Shown here: positions 44,244-53,386 of the stretch, piece by piece | How positions within the stretch are numbered: the first letter of the stretch is position 1 | Layout: every line of letters begins with the position of its first letter | Source: a virus | IMG/VR virus record: IMGVR_UViG_3300013101_002049 | Coordinates: 62,001-126,000 of that record | Strand: one strand, 5' to 3' | Length of the DNA stretch: 64,000 nucleotides | Position numbers and translations under genes: made by a program | The notes under the pieces: model-generated | Seen by the model: only the letters and a program-made list of their open reading frames with translations | The model's database searches: none | Told to the model about the DNA's origin: nothing

Positions 44244-46691
44244 ATGGATAAGGGAAAGAAAATTAGAGTTTTTGCGTATTGTGATTCACCAACTTGTGCT
44301 ACAGGATTTGGTACAGTTTCAAGGAATATATTCGAAGGTTTGTATAACACAGGTCGTTACGATATTGATGTGTTTGGAATTAATTATTGGGGTGATCCTC
44401 ATAATTTTCCGTATCGCATTTGGCCAGCAGGTACAAATAAAGATAGAGACCCTTATGGTAGGCAAAAAGCAGTAAGTATGATACCTCGTATGCAATTTGA
44501 TCTATTATTTTTGTTACAGGATTCATTTATTATGGATTTTTTGCCCGTTTTGTTGCCTCATATGAAGGAAAATAGCTCTAAATCTTTTAGATCAATACTA
44601 TATTTTCCGGTGGATTCTGTTTTGAAAGAGAAGTGGGGTAAAAATATTTCGGATGCTGACACTATCGTTGCTTATTCTGAATTTGGAAAGCAAGAAGCTT
44701 TGAAAGTTATGCCTAATCATGAGGATATGAAAGTTATACCGCATGGTGTTAATACTCGTGAATTTTATCCACTACCTAAGCATGAAGTTGAAGCTTTTCG
44801 TAAAGAATATTTTAAGTCAGAAGCAGATAAATTTATTATTACAAATCTTAATCGTAATCAACAACGTAAGGATGTTCCAAGAACTATTCAAGCTTTTAAA
44901 GAGTTTAGAAAACAAGTTCCTGAATCTATTTTGTATCTTCATATGGCTATGCAAGATCAGGGATGGGATTTACCTGAGATATGTAGACAGATTGGACTGG
45001 ATATTACTAAGGATGTTATTTTTCCGCAGAATTTTGGGCCTAATCAAGGTTATCCTCGTGAAATTGTTAATGCATTATATAATTCAAGTGACGTCATTGT
45101 AAGTACAACGCTTGGCGAAGGTTTTGGCCTTTGTTTAAGCCCCGATACTAATGTTTATACATCTAATGGTATTAAGACGATGGACGAATTAACAATAAAT
45201 GACGCTGTATTATCGTCTAATGGTGAATATAATAATATCGAAGCTATATTATCTAGGGACTACAACGATTATTTGTATGAAATAACTACTTGGTTAAGTA
45301 ATATACCTATAAAAGCATCGTCAGATCACGGTTTCCTAGTATACAATGATGAGTTTGTTTGGAAGAAAGCTTCACAATTAAAAATAGGTGATAAATTGCT
45401 TTTTCCGTGTAATTATGCGTATAAAAATGAGAATACTACTATTGATGTGCTAGATACTATTTATACATTTTTGAATAAAAGGCAAAAGGATAATATTGTA
45501 GTTAAAAATGGCCAGGTTCGTATACAATCGAATTTTAAACAAGAAGAAAATTTTATACCGAAATATATAAATATTGATAAAGATTTTTGTAAATTGATGG
45601 GTTTGTATTTGGCAGAAGGGTCTTTAAGTTCTGTTAAGATGGATTCTGTAACATTTTCTTTTAATAAAAATGAAAAGGAGTCTATCGAGTTTGTTATCGC
45701 TAAAATGAAAGACGTTTTTGGGCTAGATTTTTATGAACTCAAAGATAAACAGTTGAATTATAATGGATATTCTATAAGATTTTATTCTTCCGTAGTTGCA
45801 TATTTATTTTATGCATTATGTGGCAAAGGTGCTAGAACAAAGAAAATTTCAACTATATTATTAAATTTAGATAAGCCAATGTTAATTAAATTAGTAGAAG
45901 GTGTGTATATTGGTGATGGTAGTTATAGCGAGTCTCAATATGAAATATCTTTCTCTACAACTTCTAGAGATATAGCTTATAATTTACGTTTGATTTTGTC
46001 ACGTCTTGGTATATTATCATCTGTACGTACTTCTAGAGTAGAATATAAAGTGAATGTTAGTGGTGTGTCGCGAGAAAATTTGCAAAAACTATTTGGTATG
46101 AATGTTGTTAAGGTTGATAGAACAAGAGCAAATGAGCGGGCTTCTATAAGTGATGAGTATTTAATATTACCGGTAAAGAATATTGATAAAGTACATTATA
46201 AAGGAAAACTTATAGATATTCAAGTAGCAAATACTAATGATTTTGTTGCTGAAAATGTTATTGTTCATAATTCGTGGATTGAAGCCATGGCTACTAAAGT
46301 ACCAATTGTTATGCCAAATAATACAGCTATGTCGGAATTTATTACTGAGGACAGGGGGTATCTTGTTAATAGCGGCAGCAATCCAAGTTTATGGACAGTA
46401 ATTCCACATGATAATGAAGTTATGCGTCCATTAGTAGATGTTGATGATATGGTGAAAACTCTAGTTCATATTTATAATAATAGAGATGAAGCACGTACTA
46501 AAGCTGAAAATGCTTATAAATGGATTGTTAATGAGATGGATTGGCAGCGGGGTATTGTACCGCGATGGGTTGATGTTTTTGACGAAGCTTATGAATTGAT
46601 TCAGAGAGAGGATAAAGAGCATAGTGAGGATGTAGAAGCACTTGTTGACCAATTAGGTAAGAAAAAAATTATTGAGTCGGAGGAATTATAA
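44244..46691 (+). CDS. GT4-type glycosyltransferase interrupted by an intein
   Basis: 815 residues. The N-extein (1-296) is a GT-B fold: 'RVFAYCDSPTCATGFGTVSR', 'VIPHGVNTREFYPLP', and the conserved C-terminal-domain motif 'VSTTLGEGFGL'. The intein occupies 297-676. The C-extein resumes at 'SWIEAMATKVPIVMPN', so splicing restores 'EGFGLSWIEAMA', the donor-binding E-x7-E motif. The spliced enzyme would be 435 residues, normal for GT4. AGGAGGAG precedes ATG. It opens the glycan island and should move a nucleotide-activated sugar to an unknown acceptor. Without splicing the donor site would be destroyed. Confidence 0.88.
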   Translation: MDKGKKIRVFAYCDSPTCATGFGTVSRNIFEGLYNTGRYDIDVFGINYWGDPHNFPYRIWPAGTNKDRDPYGRQKAVSMIPRMQFDLLFLLQDSFIMDFLPVLLPHMKENSSKSFRSILYFPVDSVLKEKWGKNISDADTIVAYSEFGKQEALKVMPNHEDMKVIPHGVNTREFYPLPKHEVEAFRKEYFKSEADKFIITNLNRNQQRKDVPRTIQAFKEFRKQVPESILYLHMAMQDQGWDLPEICRQIGLDITKDVIFPQNFGPNQGYPREIVNALYNSSDVIVSTTLGEGFGLCLSPDTNVYTSNGIKTMDELTINDAVLSSNGEYNNIEAILSRDYNDYLYEITTWLSNIPIKASSDHGFLVYNDEFVWKKASQLKIGDKLLFPCNYAYKNENTTIDVLDTIYTFLNKRQKDNIVVKNGQVRIQSNFKQEENFIPKYINIDKDFCKLMGLYLAEGSLSSVKMDSVTFSFNKNEKESIEFVIAKMKDVFGLDFYELKDKQLNYNGYSIRFYSSVVAYLFYALCGKGARTKKISTILLNLDKPMLIKLVEGVYIGDGSYSESQYEISFSTTSRDIAYNLRLILSRLGILSSVRTSRVEYKVNVSGVSRENLQKLFGMNVVKVDRTRANERASISDEYLILPVKNIDKVHYKGKLIDIQVANTNDFVAENVIVHNSWIEAMATKVPIVMPNNTAMSEFITEDRGYLVNSGSNPSLWTVIPHDNEVMRPLVDVDDMVKTLVHIYNNRDEARTKAENAYKWIVNEMDWQRGIVPRWVDVFDEAYELIQREDKEHSEDVEALVDQLGKKKIIESEEL
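45132..46271 (+). mobile_element. 380-residue intein with LAGLIDADG endonuclease, in a glycosyltransferase
   Basis: The intein begins with Cys (TGT 45132) in 'CLSPDTNVYTSNGIKTMDEL' (block A). It has 'KASSDHGFLVY' (block B, with S-S-D-H in place of T-x-x-H) and ends in 'ENVIVHN' with the penultimate His and terminal Asn; the next residue is Ser. Two LAGLIDADG-like helices are present ('LMGLYLAEGSL' and 'LVEGVYIGDGSY'), so the homing endonuclease may be active. All splice-junction residues are intact. Confidence 0.92.
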
Positions 46692-47810
46692 ATGGAGATA
46701 CGGGGTATTAAATATGTAGGCCCTATATTTGATGTGTCTGGTTATGGGCAAGCAGCTAGAGGGTATGCTTTGTCATTACATAAATTGGGAATTCCTTTGA
46801 CTATTGATTCTGTATCTTTTGAAGAGGGGTTGGCTGATTTTGGAGAAACTAGTCGTATTTTAGCTCCTCTTGTAGATAAAAATATAGATTATAATATAGT
46901 AATTATCCATCTAACTGCTAATTTATTTTGTTCTAAGGCTGAACCTGGTAAAATGAATATAGGTTATTTTGTGTGGGAAACCGATAAAGTTCATGAGGAA
47001 TGGGTGGAAGAGGCCAATAAAAGTGTAAGTTTTGTGATGACTGCTTCTCAATGGGGAGCAGATATATTTAGAAAATCTGGTATAACTGTGCCGGTGGCTG
47101 CTATTCCTCATGGGATTGATGCTGATGAATTTGTTGATGTTGACCCATATACTGTTGCTGGTGTAAAACAGAATGCTTATAAATTTTATGGAATATTTCA
47201 ATTTACTGAACGTAAGCACCCGATGGCATTAATTAAATCATATTGGAGTGCTTTTCAAAATAATGAAAATGTAGCTCTTATTTTGAAAACGTATCGTAAT
47301 GGATTTGCGGATAGTGAAAAAGAGGCTATACGAGCAACAATAAAAAGATTAAAAAAAGTAACTAATATGCCTATATACCCACCTATATATTTAATATCTG
47401 AACGTTTGGATAGATCTGAACTATTAGGACTTCATAAAACATGTGATTGTTTGGTTCATTTGGATCGTGGGGAAGGTTTTGGTTTGGTGCCTTTTGAAGC
47501 TGGTGTATGCGGCAATCCTATATTAATTACTGGATGGGGCGGTGCACTAGAATATGCTAAGGAAGATAATAGTTATTTAGTTAATTATACTCTTACGCCA
47601 GTATTTGGCATGCCTTGGTCACCATGGTATTCTGGAAATCAGTTATGGGCTGAACCGGATTGTGGCCACGCGATTGAATTACTGCGTGAAATTTATAATA
47701 ATCAGGGTGAAGCACGTATCCGTGGTGAGAAACTGAAACAATATATTATTGATAATTTTAGTTGGGAAAATGTTGGTAGTAAAATAATAGAAACAATAAA
47801 GTCTTTGTAG
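46692..47810 (+). CDS. GT4-type glycosyltransferase
   Basis: 372 residues; starts directly after the previous stop, behind GGAGG. The N-terminal domain has 'DVSGYGQAARGYALSLHKLG'. The linker region has 'AAIPHGIDADEF'. The C-terminal domain has 'CLVHLDRGEGFGLVPFEAGV' and 'ILITGWGGALEYAKE', the GT4 E-x7-E donor site. It belongs to the same family as the spliced product of the upstream gene but is not a close copy. The acceptor is unknown. It continues the glycan island with 10-base spacing to the next gene. Confidence 0.85.
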   Translation: MEIRGIKYVGPIFDVSGYGQAARGYALSLHKLGIPLTIDSVSFEEGLADFGETSRILAPLVDKNIDYNIVIIHLTANLFCSKAEPGKMNIGYFVWETDKVHEEWVEEANKSVSFVMTASQWGADIFRKSGITVPVAAIPHGIDADEFVDVDPYTVAGVKQNAYKFYGIFQFTERKHPMALIKSYWSAFQNNENVALILKTYRNGFADSEKEAIRATIKRLKKVTNMPIYPPIYLISERLDRSELLGLHKTCDCLVHLDRGEGFGLVPFEAGVCGNPILITGWGGALEYAKEDNSYLVNYTLTPVFGMPWSPWYSGNQLWAEPDCGHAIELLREIYNNQGEARIRGEKLKQYIIDNFSWENVGSKIIETIKSL

Positions 47811-47820
47811 GAGATTAGAA

Positions 47821-48738
47821 ATGAATGTAATAATGAGACCAGTTTGGAATAGACCTGAGATGCTTTATTTATCAATGGAAGCTGAGCTGGAAGCTCGTAA
47901 GCACCATGAGTTTTCGAATGATTTACTAACAGTTTTTGTTTTGGATCATGGGTATAATGAAAAAGTATTAGAAATAGTTGAGAGTTATCCTGAGCCAAAA
48001 AAAATTATTAAAAGACAAAAGCGCTTAGGCTTAACCGTTAATATACTTGAAGGTATGAAAGAATCATTTACACATGCTGATGATTACATTATTTATATAG
48101 AAGATGATATGGTGGTGCACAAGACTTATTTTCAGTTTTTGGATGTACTTATGAATTTAGTAAAACCAGAAGAATATTCTGTGATTATAGGTCATAGTAA
48201 AGGTATTCAGAACAAAGGCCGCAAAAATTTTGATCCTCCTAATGTGGATTTAAATGTGGTGGTGAAAGACCATGTGTATGCAGCTTTCGCTAGTTTGATA
48301 AGAAAAGAATTTTTTAATAATTATATTTTACCTTGTATTGGACCGACGTATTATAAAAATTTTGGTACGAGAGATAAATTTGTCACTGCTTTGGGAACTA
48401 AATATCAACAAGATAAGCGATTTAAATATAAAGGTAAATCTATGCATGCTCATAATGAGCAAGCTGGTTTAATTAATCGTTTGGTTGATGTAGCATTAAT
48501 TGAAGAAGGTAAATGTACTTTAAGACCTGTTGCTACAAGAACTATACATATAGGAGTGTATGGAAAAAATCGACCTGGCAATATACCTGGGAAAGATTTT
48601 AACGAACGGCTATCATTACTTAGACATGCGGTAGAAAACAATAAGTTGTATGATTTAACTAGATCTAAACAATATGATGACTATGAAGGATTTTCGCCGA
48701 GATTAGATGAATGGGATGGGACTTTATATGTCAAATAG
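47821..48738 (+). CDS. GT-A type glycosyltransferase (family 2-like)
   Basis: 305 residues after AGGAG. The N-terminal fold is nucleotide-diphospho-sugar transferase-like, with 'RPVWNRPEMLYLSMEAELEA', a central 'GLTVNILEGMKESF' and the metal-binding 'YIIYIEDDMVVHKTYF' (EDD in place of DxD). A later segment 'YAAFASLIRKEFF' fits the acceptor side. The C-terminal ~90 residues include His-rich 'KSMHAHNEQAG'. It should add a sugar with metal-dependent inverting chemistry. It overlaps the next gene by 11 bases. Confidence 0.75.
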   Translation: MNVIMRPVWNRPEMLYLSMEAELEARKHHEFSNDLLTVFVLDHGYNEKVLEIVESYPEPKKIIKRQKRLGLTVNILEGMKESFTHADDYIIYIEDDMVVHKTYFQFLDVLMNLVKPEEYSVIIGHSKGIQNKGRKNFDPPNVDLNVVVKDHVYAAFASLIRKEFFNNYILPCIGPTYYKNFGTRDKFVTALGTKYQQDKRFKYKGKSMHAHNEQAGLINRLVDVALIEEGKCTLRPVATRTIHIGVYGKNRPGNIPGKDFNERLSLLRHAVENNKLYDLTRSKQYDDYEGFSPRLDEWDGTLYVK

Positions 48739-49600
48739 AATACTTTTTTGTACTGGTGAAGGCGTTGGAAATGTTATTCAAACTATACCTGTACTTCGTA
48801 CTTTAAGAGAATCACTAGGGGTTAAAATAGATTTTTGGTATGTTTATGGTACTTTTCAATTGCCTAAGATAATTCCATATGTTGATAAATGGATAGTTGG
48901 CAATCAGATTCGAAACATGGATATGAATAGATATGTTGGCGCTGTATCTACTAAATGGACAAGGAAGCATATTAAAAATTTACCTATTCCTATTCTAAAT
49001 AAGATTTCTGATTTAAGTATGGTAAGATCAGAAGTCGATTGTTATATGGATATTGCACGAAGTTTAAAAGTAAACGATGAGGATTTATTATGGTGGGGTA
49101 AATGTAATTATAATAGATCTGACGAATTTTATGATGTAGTGATACATAACGGTTATAATTTTAAAGGATCTTCTGATTGGAAGTTAAAAAGTTATCCAAG
49201 ATATAAAGAAGTGGTGAAATTATTATCTGGAGATGTATCTTTATGTTCAGTGGGCAGTAAAGGTGAACATATTAAAGGTACGATAGATAAAACCGGTTTG
49301 AATATTCTAGATAGTTTAGGCATAATTAAAAATGCTAAAGTATTTTTGGGTAATGATAGCGGATTATATCATTGTGCGAATGCATTAGATGTGCCAAATT
49401 TAGTGATATTTACTTATACGTCTACAGAAAAAAATTATGACAAAAGATTTCATAGAAAAGCTAAAATAATATGCAGGAAAGATTTAGAATGTAGATGGTG
49501 CCAATGTGAACCAAGATTTAAAACCTGTAAGACAAGAGAATGTAGAAATATAGAACCTAAATTGATAGTAGATGTTGTATTGGAGAAATTAAATGGATAA
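48728..49600 (+). CDS. Family 9 glycosyltransferase (heptosyltransferase-like)
   Basis: 290 residues from ATG 48728; an in-frame ATG at 48707 lies further inside the upstream gene. 'ILFCTGEGVGNVIQTIPVL' matches the GT9 N-terminal glycine loop. 'NAKVFLGNDSGLYHCANALD' with 'VPNLVIF' matches the donor-binding region of ADP-heptose:LPS heptosyltransferases. A Cys cluster near the end ('CRKDLECRWCQCEPRFKTC') could bind zinc. The substrate could be a heptose, which would suit the heptose-kinase-like genes at 59130-60853. Confidence 0.78.
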   Translation: MSNRILFCTGEGVGNVIQTIPVLRTLRESLGVKIDFWYVYGTFQLPKIIPYVDKWIVGNQIRNMDMNRYVGAVSTKWTRKHIKNLPIPILNKISDLSMVRSEVDCYMDIARSLKVNDEDLLWWGKCNYNRSDEFYDVVIHNGYNFKGSSDWKLKSYPRYKEVVKLLSGDVSLCSVGSKGEHIKGTIDKTGLNILDSLGIIKNAKVFLGNDSGLYHCANALDVPNLVIFTYTSTEKNYDKRFHRKAKIICRKDLECRWCQCEPRFKTCKTRECRNIEPKLIVDVVLEKLNG

Positions 49601-50273
49601 ATGTTTGGGTTTTGGTGGACTTGGTGATTGTTTTATAGTAGGATTAAAATTGATGGAATATCCTAATGAATATGTATATGTGCATATAGATAATTCTAAA
49701 TCAAGATTAACATCTTCTATGTATTTAATGGAACATTTAGGTATACCTGCTATTGGGAAGGTAGTAAAAAATATTAAACGGTGGTGGTATACAAACCATA
49801 ATCAATTTGATAAATGTTTTAATGTGTTTGCTAATGGGTATATTGATATACCAAAAAGGGATTACCATTGGGAACCTTGTAGAGATGAAGGATATAAAAA
49901 TCCATATAGAAAAGAATTAAAAACGAAAACAGATTTTATAGCAGTACAAATTAATTCTGGTGGGCAGAGAAGTTATAAATATAAGCCAATAATTGAATAT
50001 GTTTATGCAAATTATGATAGAAATAAAATACTATGGTTTGGCACTGATACAGAATTTCATGCTGAATATGGAACAAATTATTGTGGGAAAATAGATTTTA
50101 TTTCAGCGTTAGAAAAAATATCTGAATGTAAATATTTTGTTGGTTTTAATAGTGTGTTACTTTATTGGTCATTGTGGAATAAATTAGATTGTTTTTTATT
50201 TACAGATCATCAAGGTAAAGAGGATTTACGAATACATAAAGAGTGGAAAAAACATTTGGAGTTTGATATATGA
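49593..50273 (+). CDS. Probable divergent GT-B glycosyltransferase
   Basis: 226 residues. The N-terminus 'CLGFGGLGDCFIVGLKLMEY' resembles the glycine loop of GT9 enzymes, and 'ISECKYFVGFNSVLLYWSLW' resembles their donor-site region without the usual 'DSG'. It is short for GT9 (about 340), and the acceptor domain is reduced. It overlaps neighbours by 8 and 4 bases. I call it glycosyltransferase-like from fold pattern and context, with no certain catalytic residue. Confidence 0.5.
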   Translation: MDKCLGFGGLGDCFIVGLKLMEYPNEYVYVHIDNSKSRLTSSMYLMEHLGIPAIGKVVKNIKRWWYTNHNQFDKCFNVFANGYIDIPKRDYHWEPCRDEGYKNPYRKELKTKTDFIAVQINSGGQRSYKYKPIIEYVYANYDRNKILWFGTDTEFHAEYGTNYCGKIDFISALEKISECKYFVGFNSVLLYWSLWNKLDCFLFTDHQGKEDLRIHKEWKKHLEFDI

Positions 50274-50905
50274 AAATTCTTATAATAGGCTTTCAACGAG
50301 GTGGTACTACATTACTTAGGCGATTGATGCATAATCATCCGGATGTACAATGTATGATTCATGAGAAGCGCATTTTAAATCGTAAAGATAATGGGGAATC
50401 GTTATTAAATGATTTAGACATAGATAAAACTGGAAATTGGGGTGAGAAAGTACCGTGGAATTCTTCAGATGGATCTGAAATAATAATTTATGGTAAGAAA
50501 TGGTTAGAAGAATTCGGGGATGAAGCCAGGATAGTTCATATAGTAAGACATCCGGTTGATAGTGGGTTGTCAAATCAAAGACTTGGTTGGATGCAACTAA
50601 ACAGAGCTGTGGATAATGCTCAAAAATCTATACCTTTAGTAATAAACGCTTTTAAAAATGATAATAGATATTTGGCTATTGCTTTTGAAGATTTAGTTAC
50701 TAATCCAGAAAAAGTATTGAAAAAAATATTTAAGTTTTGCGTACTTAATGATGACGGGGCTTCCAGAGATATAAGTAATTTAAAAAAGAAAGATTTAAGA
50801 TACTATGATGGTATAAAAGCTAGTAAAGCATATGAATATAAAAAGGTAGATAATTTGAATTGTAAAATACCTGATTATAGTAAAATACTGGAGTTAATAA
50901 AATGA
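50270..50905 (+). CDS. PAPS-dependent sulfotransferase
   Basis: 211 residues. The 5'-phosphosulfate-binding loop is 'GFQRGGTTLLRRLMHNHP' at 7-24. The catalytic-type Lys is in 'GNWGEKVPWNS' (Lys60). The 3'-phosphate-binding strand is 'ARIVHIVRHPVDSGLSNQR' at 86-104, and 'YLAIAFEDLVTNPEKVLKKI' is the usual conserved helix. It should transfer sulfate from PAPS to a hydroxyl, most likely on a sugar given six glycosyltransferases around it. Overlaps are ATGA at both ends. No PAPS-making gene is in the window, so donor would come from the host or from elsewhere in the genome. Confidence 0.85.
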   Translation: MKILIIGFQRGGTTLLRRLMHNHPDVQCMIHEKRILNRKDNGESLLNDLDIDKTGNWGEKVPWNSSDGSEIIIYGKKWLEEFGDEARIVHIVRHPVDSGLSNQRLGWMQLNRAVDNAQKSIPLVINAFKNDNRYLAIAFEDLVTNPEKVLKKIFKFCVLNDDGASRDISNLKKKDLRYYDGIKASKAYEYKKVDNLNCKIPDYSKILELIK

Positions 50906-51879
50906 AGTATTTAATGTTGCGTGGCCAGGTACCAATTGATCGTGATCCAAAAGAGATAGTATTTGAATATTTAGAAGACATTGATGATGTTTGGACACAA
51001 TTATTTTATGCTATATTAGATAAGGATGATGAAGGTGAATTATGGTATTGGGGTGGTACACGAGAAAAAAAATTTACAGCGAATTTTGTAGAGCGCTGGG
51101 TACCAAATTATGACCAATACAAGACGAGTTTTATTCCTGATGTAATATTTTGTCGTGGGGGATTTCCAGAATATCATGTAGTTCTTCGAAGATTTCCTAA
51201 CTCTATAAAGATTTATTATGGGGCTGGTAGAAGATTTTTACCCCAACCCGGTTTTTATGATTATGATATCATTTTGCAAGATTCACCAGAACAAGTACTG
51301 GAATGTCGAGAAAAATTTCCTAAAGCATTGACTACATTATTTATTAAGCCAGCGGCTGATAATATATTTTATCCGATGCCTCATATTAAAAAAGAATATG
51401 ATATTTGTTTTCCTGCTAATGCGGCTCAAACTTTTAAAGGTCATAAATTTGTGTATGACACTGTGCCAAGTGATATGACATTGTTAAATCTTGGTAATCG
51501 AAATGATAGATATAAGTACCCAGCCAATGTTACTTCTTATAGAGTGTTAAGACCCAAAATGGCTGAAAATATAGCTAAATGTAAAGTGGGTATAGTAGCA
51601 GTTCAAAGTGAAATAGATTCATGCCCTAGAGTAATTCCAGAAATGTTAGCATGCGGCATTCCTATTGTCGCACTTGATAGAGTCCGGTTTTGGCGAGATA
51701 AATATATAGTCACTAGTGTTACTGGTGAATTAACTACGTTGAATAAATTCTGGATAAAAGTAAGATTTGTACTTGATAATTTAGAAGAGTATGTACCGAG
51801 AAAATATTATGAAAATAATTTATCACTTGACTATGCTGCTAGATTTATAAAGGAGAAGATAAATGAAGTTAGCATTTAA
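50902..51879 (+). CDS. Glycosyltransferase-like protein (GT-B, group 1)
   Basis: 325 residues. A GT-B C-terminal domain is suggested by 'MAENIAKCKVGIVAVQSEID' and 'SCPRVIPEMLACGIPIVALD', where 'PRVIPEMLACGIPIV' is the donor-loop helix of group-1 enzymes. The N-terminal part ('PDVIFCRGGFPEYHVVLRRF', 'IKIYYGAGRRFLP') is a Rossmann-like acceptor domain. It overlaps both neighbours by 4 and 17 bases. The sugar and acceptor are unknown. Confidence 0.72.
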   Translation: MKYLMLRGQVPIDRDPKEIVFEYLEDIDDVWTQLFYAILDKDDEGELWYWGGTREKKFTANFVERWVPNYDQYKTSFIPDVIFCRGGFPEYHVVLRRFPNSIKIYYGAGRRFLPQPGFYDYDIILQDSPEQVLECREKFPKALTTLFIKPAADNIFYPMPHIKKEYDICFPANAAQTFKGHKFVYDTVPSDMTLLNLGNRNDRYKYPANVTSYRVLRPKMAENIAKCKVGIVAVQSEIDSCPRVIPEMLACGIPIVALDRVRFWRDKYIVTSVTGELTTLNKFWIKVRFVLDNLEEYVPRKYYENNLSLDYAARFIKEKINEVSI

Positions 51880-52813
51880 CGGATTAAATAGCGGATTAGG
51901 TAATAATGGTGGATCAAGAACAATTATTAAATGTTGTGAAGTTTTAAATAGTTTGGGACATAGTTGTGATATAATTGCTAATGTAGATAATTTTTCATGG
52001 TTTGATCATAAACCAGTTATAAATTATTTACCAACCAATTTGGATGCCATTATTTCAATAGCTGCTGTAGATGTACCACTTACTTTAAGAATAGCAGTCC
52101 CAGTTAAAGCTTGGTATATTAGAGGACATGAATCATGGGCTAATCCAGAGCATCTTTTGGTGGATTATTATAAAAATGAAAATATTTTGAATGTAGTAAA
52201 TTCAAATGGACTTAAACAATTATTGTCTACGTGGGGCGCTGATTCCTATGTCATTTATCAAGGCATTGATTTTGATTGGTGGGAAGATAGAAAGTTACGT
52301 AAGGATGGTATAATACGTATAGGATGTTTATACGGATCAAAACTTACTAAACGTTGGCAAGATTTTGTTAAACTTCATAGCATACTTGGTGATGAAAAAT
52401 ATGAATACGTATCTATTGGAGACGTTAAACCTAAATCGAATTTTATAAAAAAATCATGGGCTAATATAAATCATGATGAACTTTGTAATGTTTATAGTTC
52501 TTGTGATATATGGTTTGCACCTACTGAACTAGAAGGTCTTCATAATGTTCCTATTGAGGCTGCTCTATGTGGATGTTTGATAGTGTGTGGTGATGAGCCT
52601 ATGAATGGGATGATATATGATTATGCTTTTCCTAATAATACCGCAATGGTTTATGACAGGAAAGACATTAAGCATGCTGCTGAACTTATTAAAAATCCTA
52701 ATTGGGAATTAATTGGTAGAATGCAAAAACATATTAAAGAAAATATAGGATCACGCGAGACTAATATAAAGAAACTTGTGAAGTTATTGGAGATGACTGA
52801 TGAAACTATATAA
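51863..52813 (+). CDS. GT4-type glycosyltransferase
   Basis: 316 residues. 'LGNNGGSRTIIKCCEVLNSL' is the N-terminal glycine-loop helix. 'SYVIYQGIDFDWWED' links the domains. 'CDIWFAPTELEGLHNVPIEA' with 'ALCGCLIVCGDEP' is the E-x7-E donor-binding region. The last helix ends in the next gene, with a 14-base overlap. It is probably one of several enzymes that build a multi-sugar chain. Confidence 0.8.
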   Translation: MKLAFNGLNSGLGNNGGSRTIIKCCEVLNSLGHSCDIIANVDNFSWFDHKPVINYLPTNLDAIISIAAVDVPLTLRIAVPVKAWYIRGHESWANPEHLLVDYYKNENILNVVNSNGLKQLLSTWGADSYVIYQGIDFDWWEDRKLRKDGIIRIGCLYGSKLTKRWQDFVKLHSILGDEKYEYVSIGDVKPKSNFIKKSWANINHDELCNVYSSCDIWFAPTELEGLHNVPIEAALCGCLIVCGDEPMNGMIYDYAFPNNTAMVYDRKDIKHAAELIKNPNWELIGRMQKHIKENIGSRETNIKKLVKLLEMTDETI

Positions 52814-53369
52814 ACATAAAGATTATGATAATTATAAAGCAGCCCAAATAGATAAAAATGTAAGAAAGTTAAAAAATATATGGGTTAAACCGAAAGAGAT
52901 ATCTTTAGTGGTCGGACATATAAATAAATACATCCCTAATGCTAAATTTGGTATATGTCATGGTGTGAGAAATGCGTGGGAAGTTAAACAGTTTAGGAAA
53001 TTATTAAATATAAATGTTATTGGCACTGATATAGCACCATCGGTATCTAAATTTGAACATACACTAGAATGGGATTTTCATGAGGTAAAAGAAGAATGGG
53101 TTGGTAATGTGGATTTTATATATAGTAATTCTTTCGATCATTCTTATGACCCTGGTATGTGTTTAGATAAATGGATGAGTTGCTTAACTAAAGATGGTAT
53201 ATGTTATATACATTGGATGAAAACTAATGAAACTAAAATTGATGCTGCTGATTGTTTTGCAGCTTATCAAAAGGAATATCGAAAGATGTTTAATAAAAAA
53301 TATAAGGTTATAGCTGAATTACCTAGTGCGGGGGGAACTCGTGTTATTTTTGCTATAAAGTCTAAATAA
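52800..53369 (+). CDS. Class I SAM-dependent methyltransferase
   Basis: 189 residues. A Rossmann-type order is seen: 'NAKFGICHGVRNAWEVKQFR' takes the place of motif I, 'INVIGTDIAPSVSKFEHTLE' is motif II with the acidic residue binding SAM ribose, 'WVGNVDFIYSNSFDHS' is motif IV, and 'LTKDGICYIHWM' is the following strand. Motif I lacks the full GxGxG and has 'CHGVR'. Given its neighbours a sugar is the likely target, for example O-methylation of a glycan. It has a 17-base gap to the next gene. Confidence 0.65.
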   Translation: MKLYKHKDYDNYKAAQIDKNVRKLKNIWVKPKEISLVVGHINKYIPNAKFGICHGVRNAWEVKQFRKLLNINVIGTDIAPSVSKFEHTLEWDFHEVKEEWVGNVDFIYSNSFDHSYDPGMCLDKWMSCLTKDGICYIHWMKTNETKIDAADCFAAYQKEYRKMFNKKYKVIAELPSAGGTRVIFAIKSK

Positions 53370-53386
53370 AGAGGTAGGATTTAAAG

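Noticed and set aside
44244-49600. T4-type DNA glucosyltransferase identity for the glycosyltransferases
   Set aside because: Their motifs match GT4, GT2 and GT9 cell-surface enzymes; nothing resembles the T4 alpha or beta DNA glucosyltransferases.
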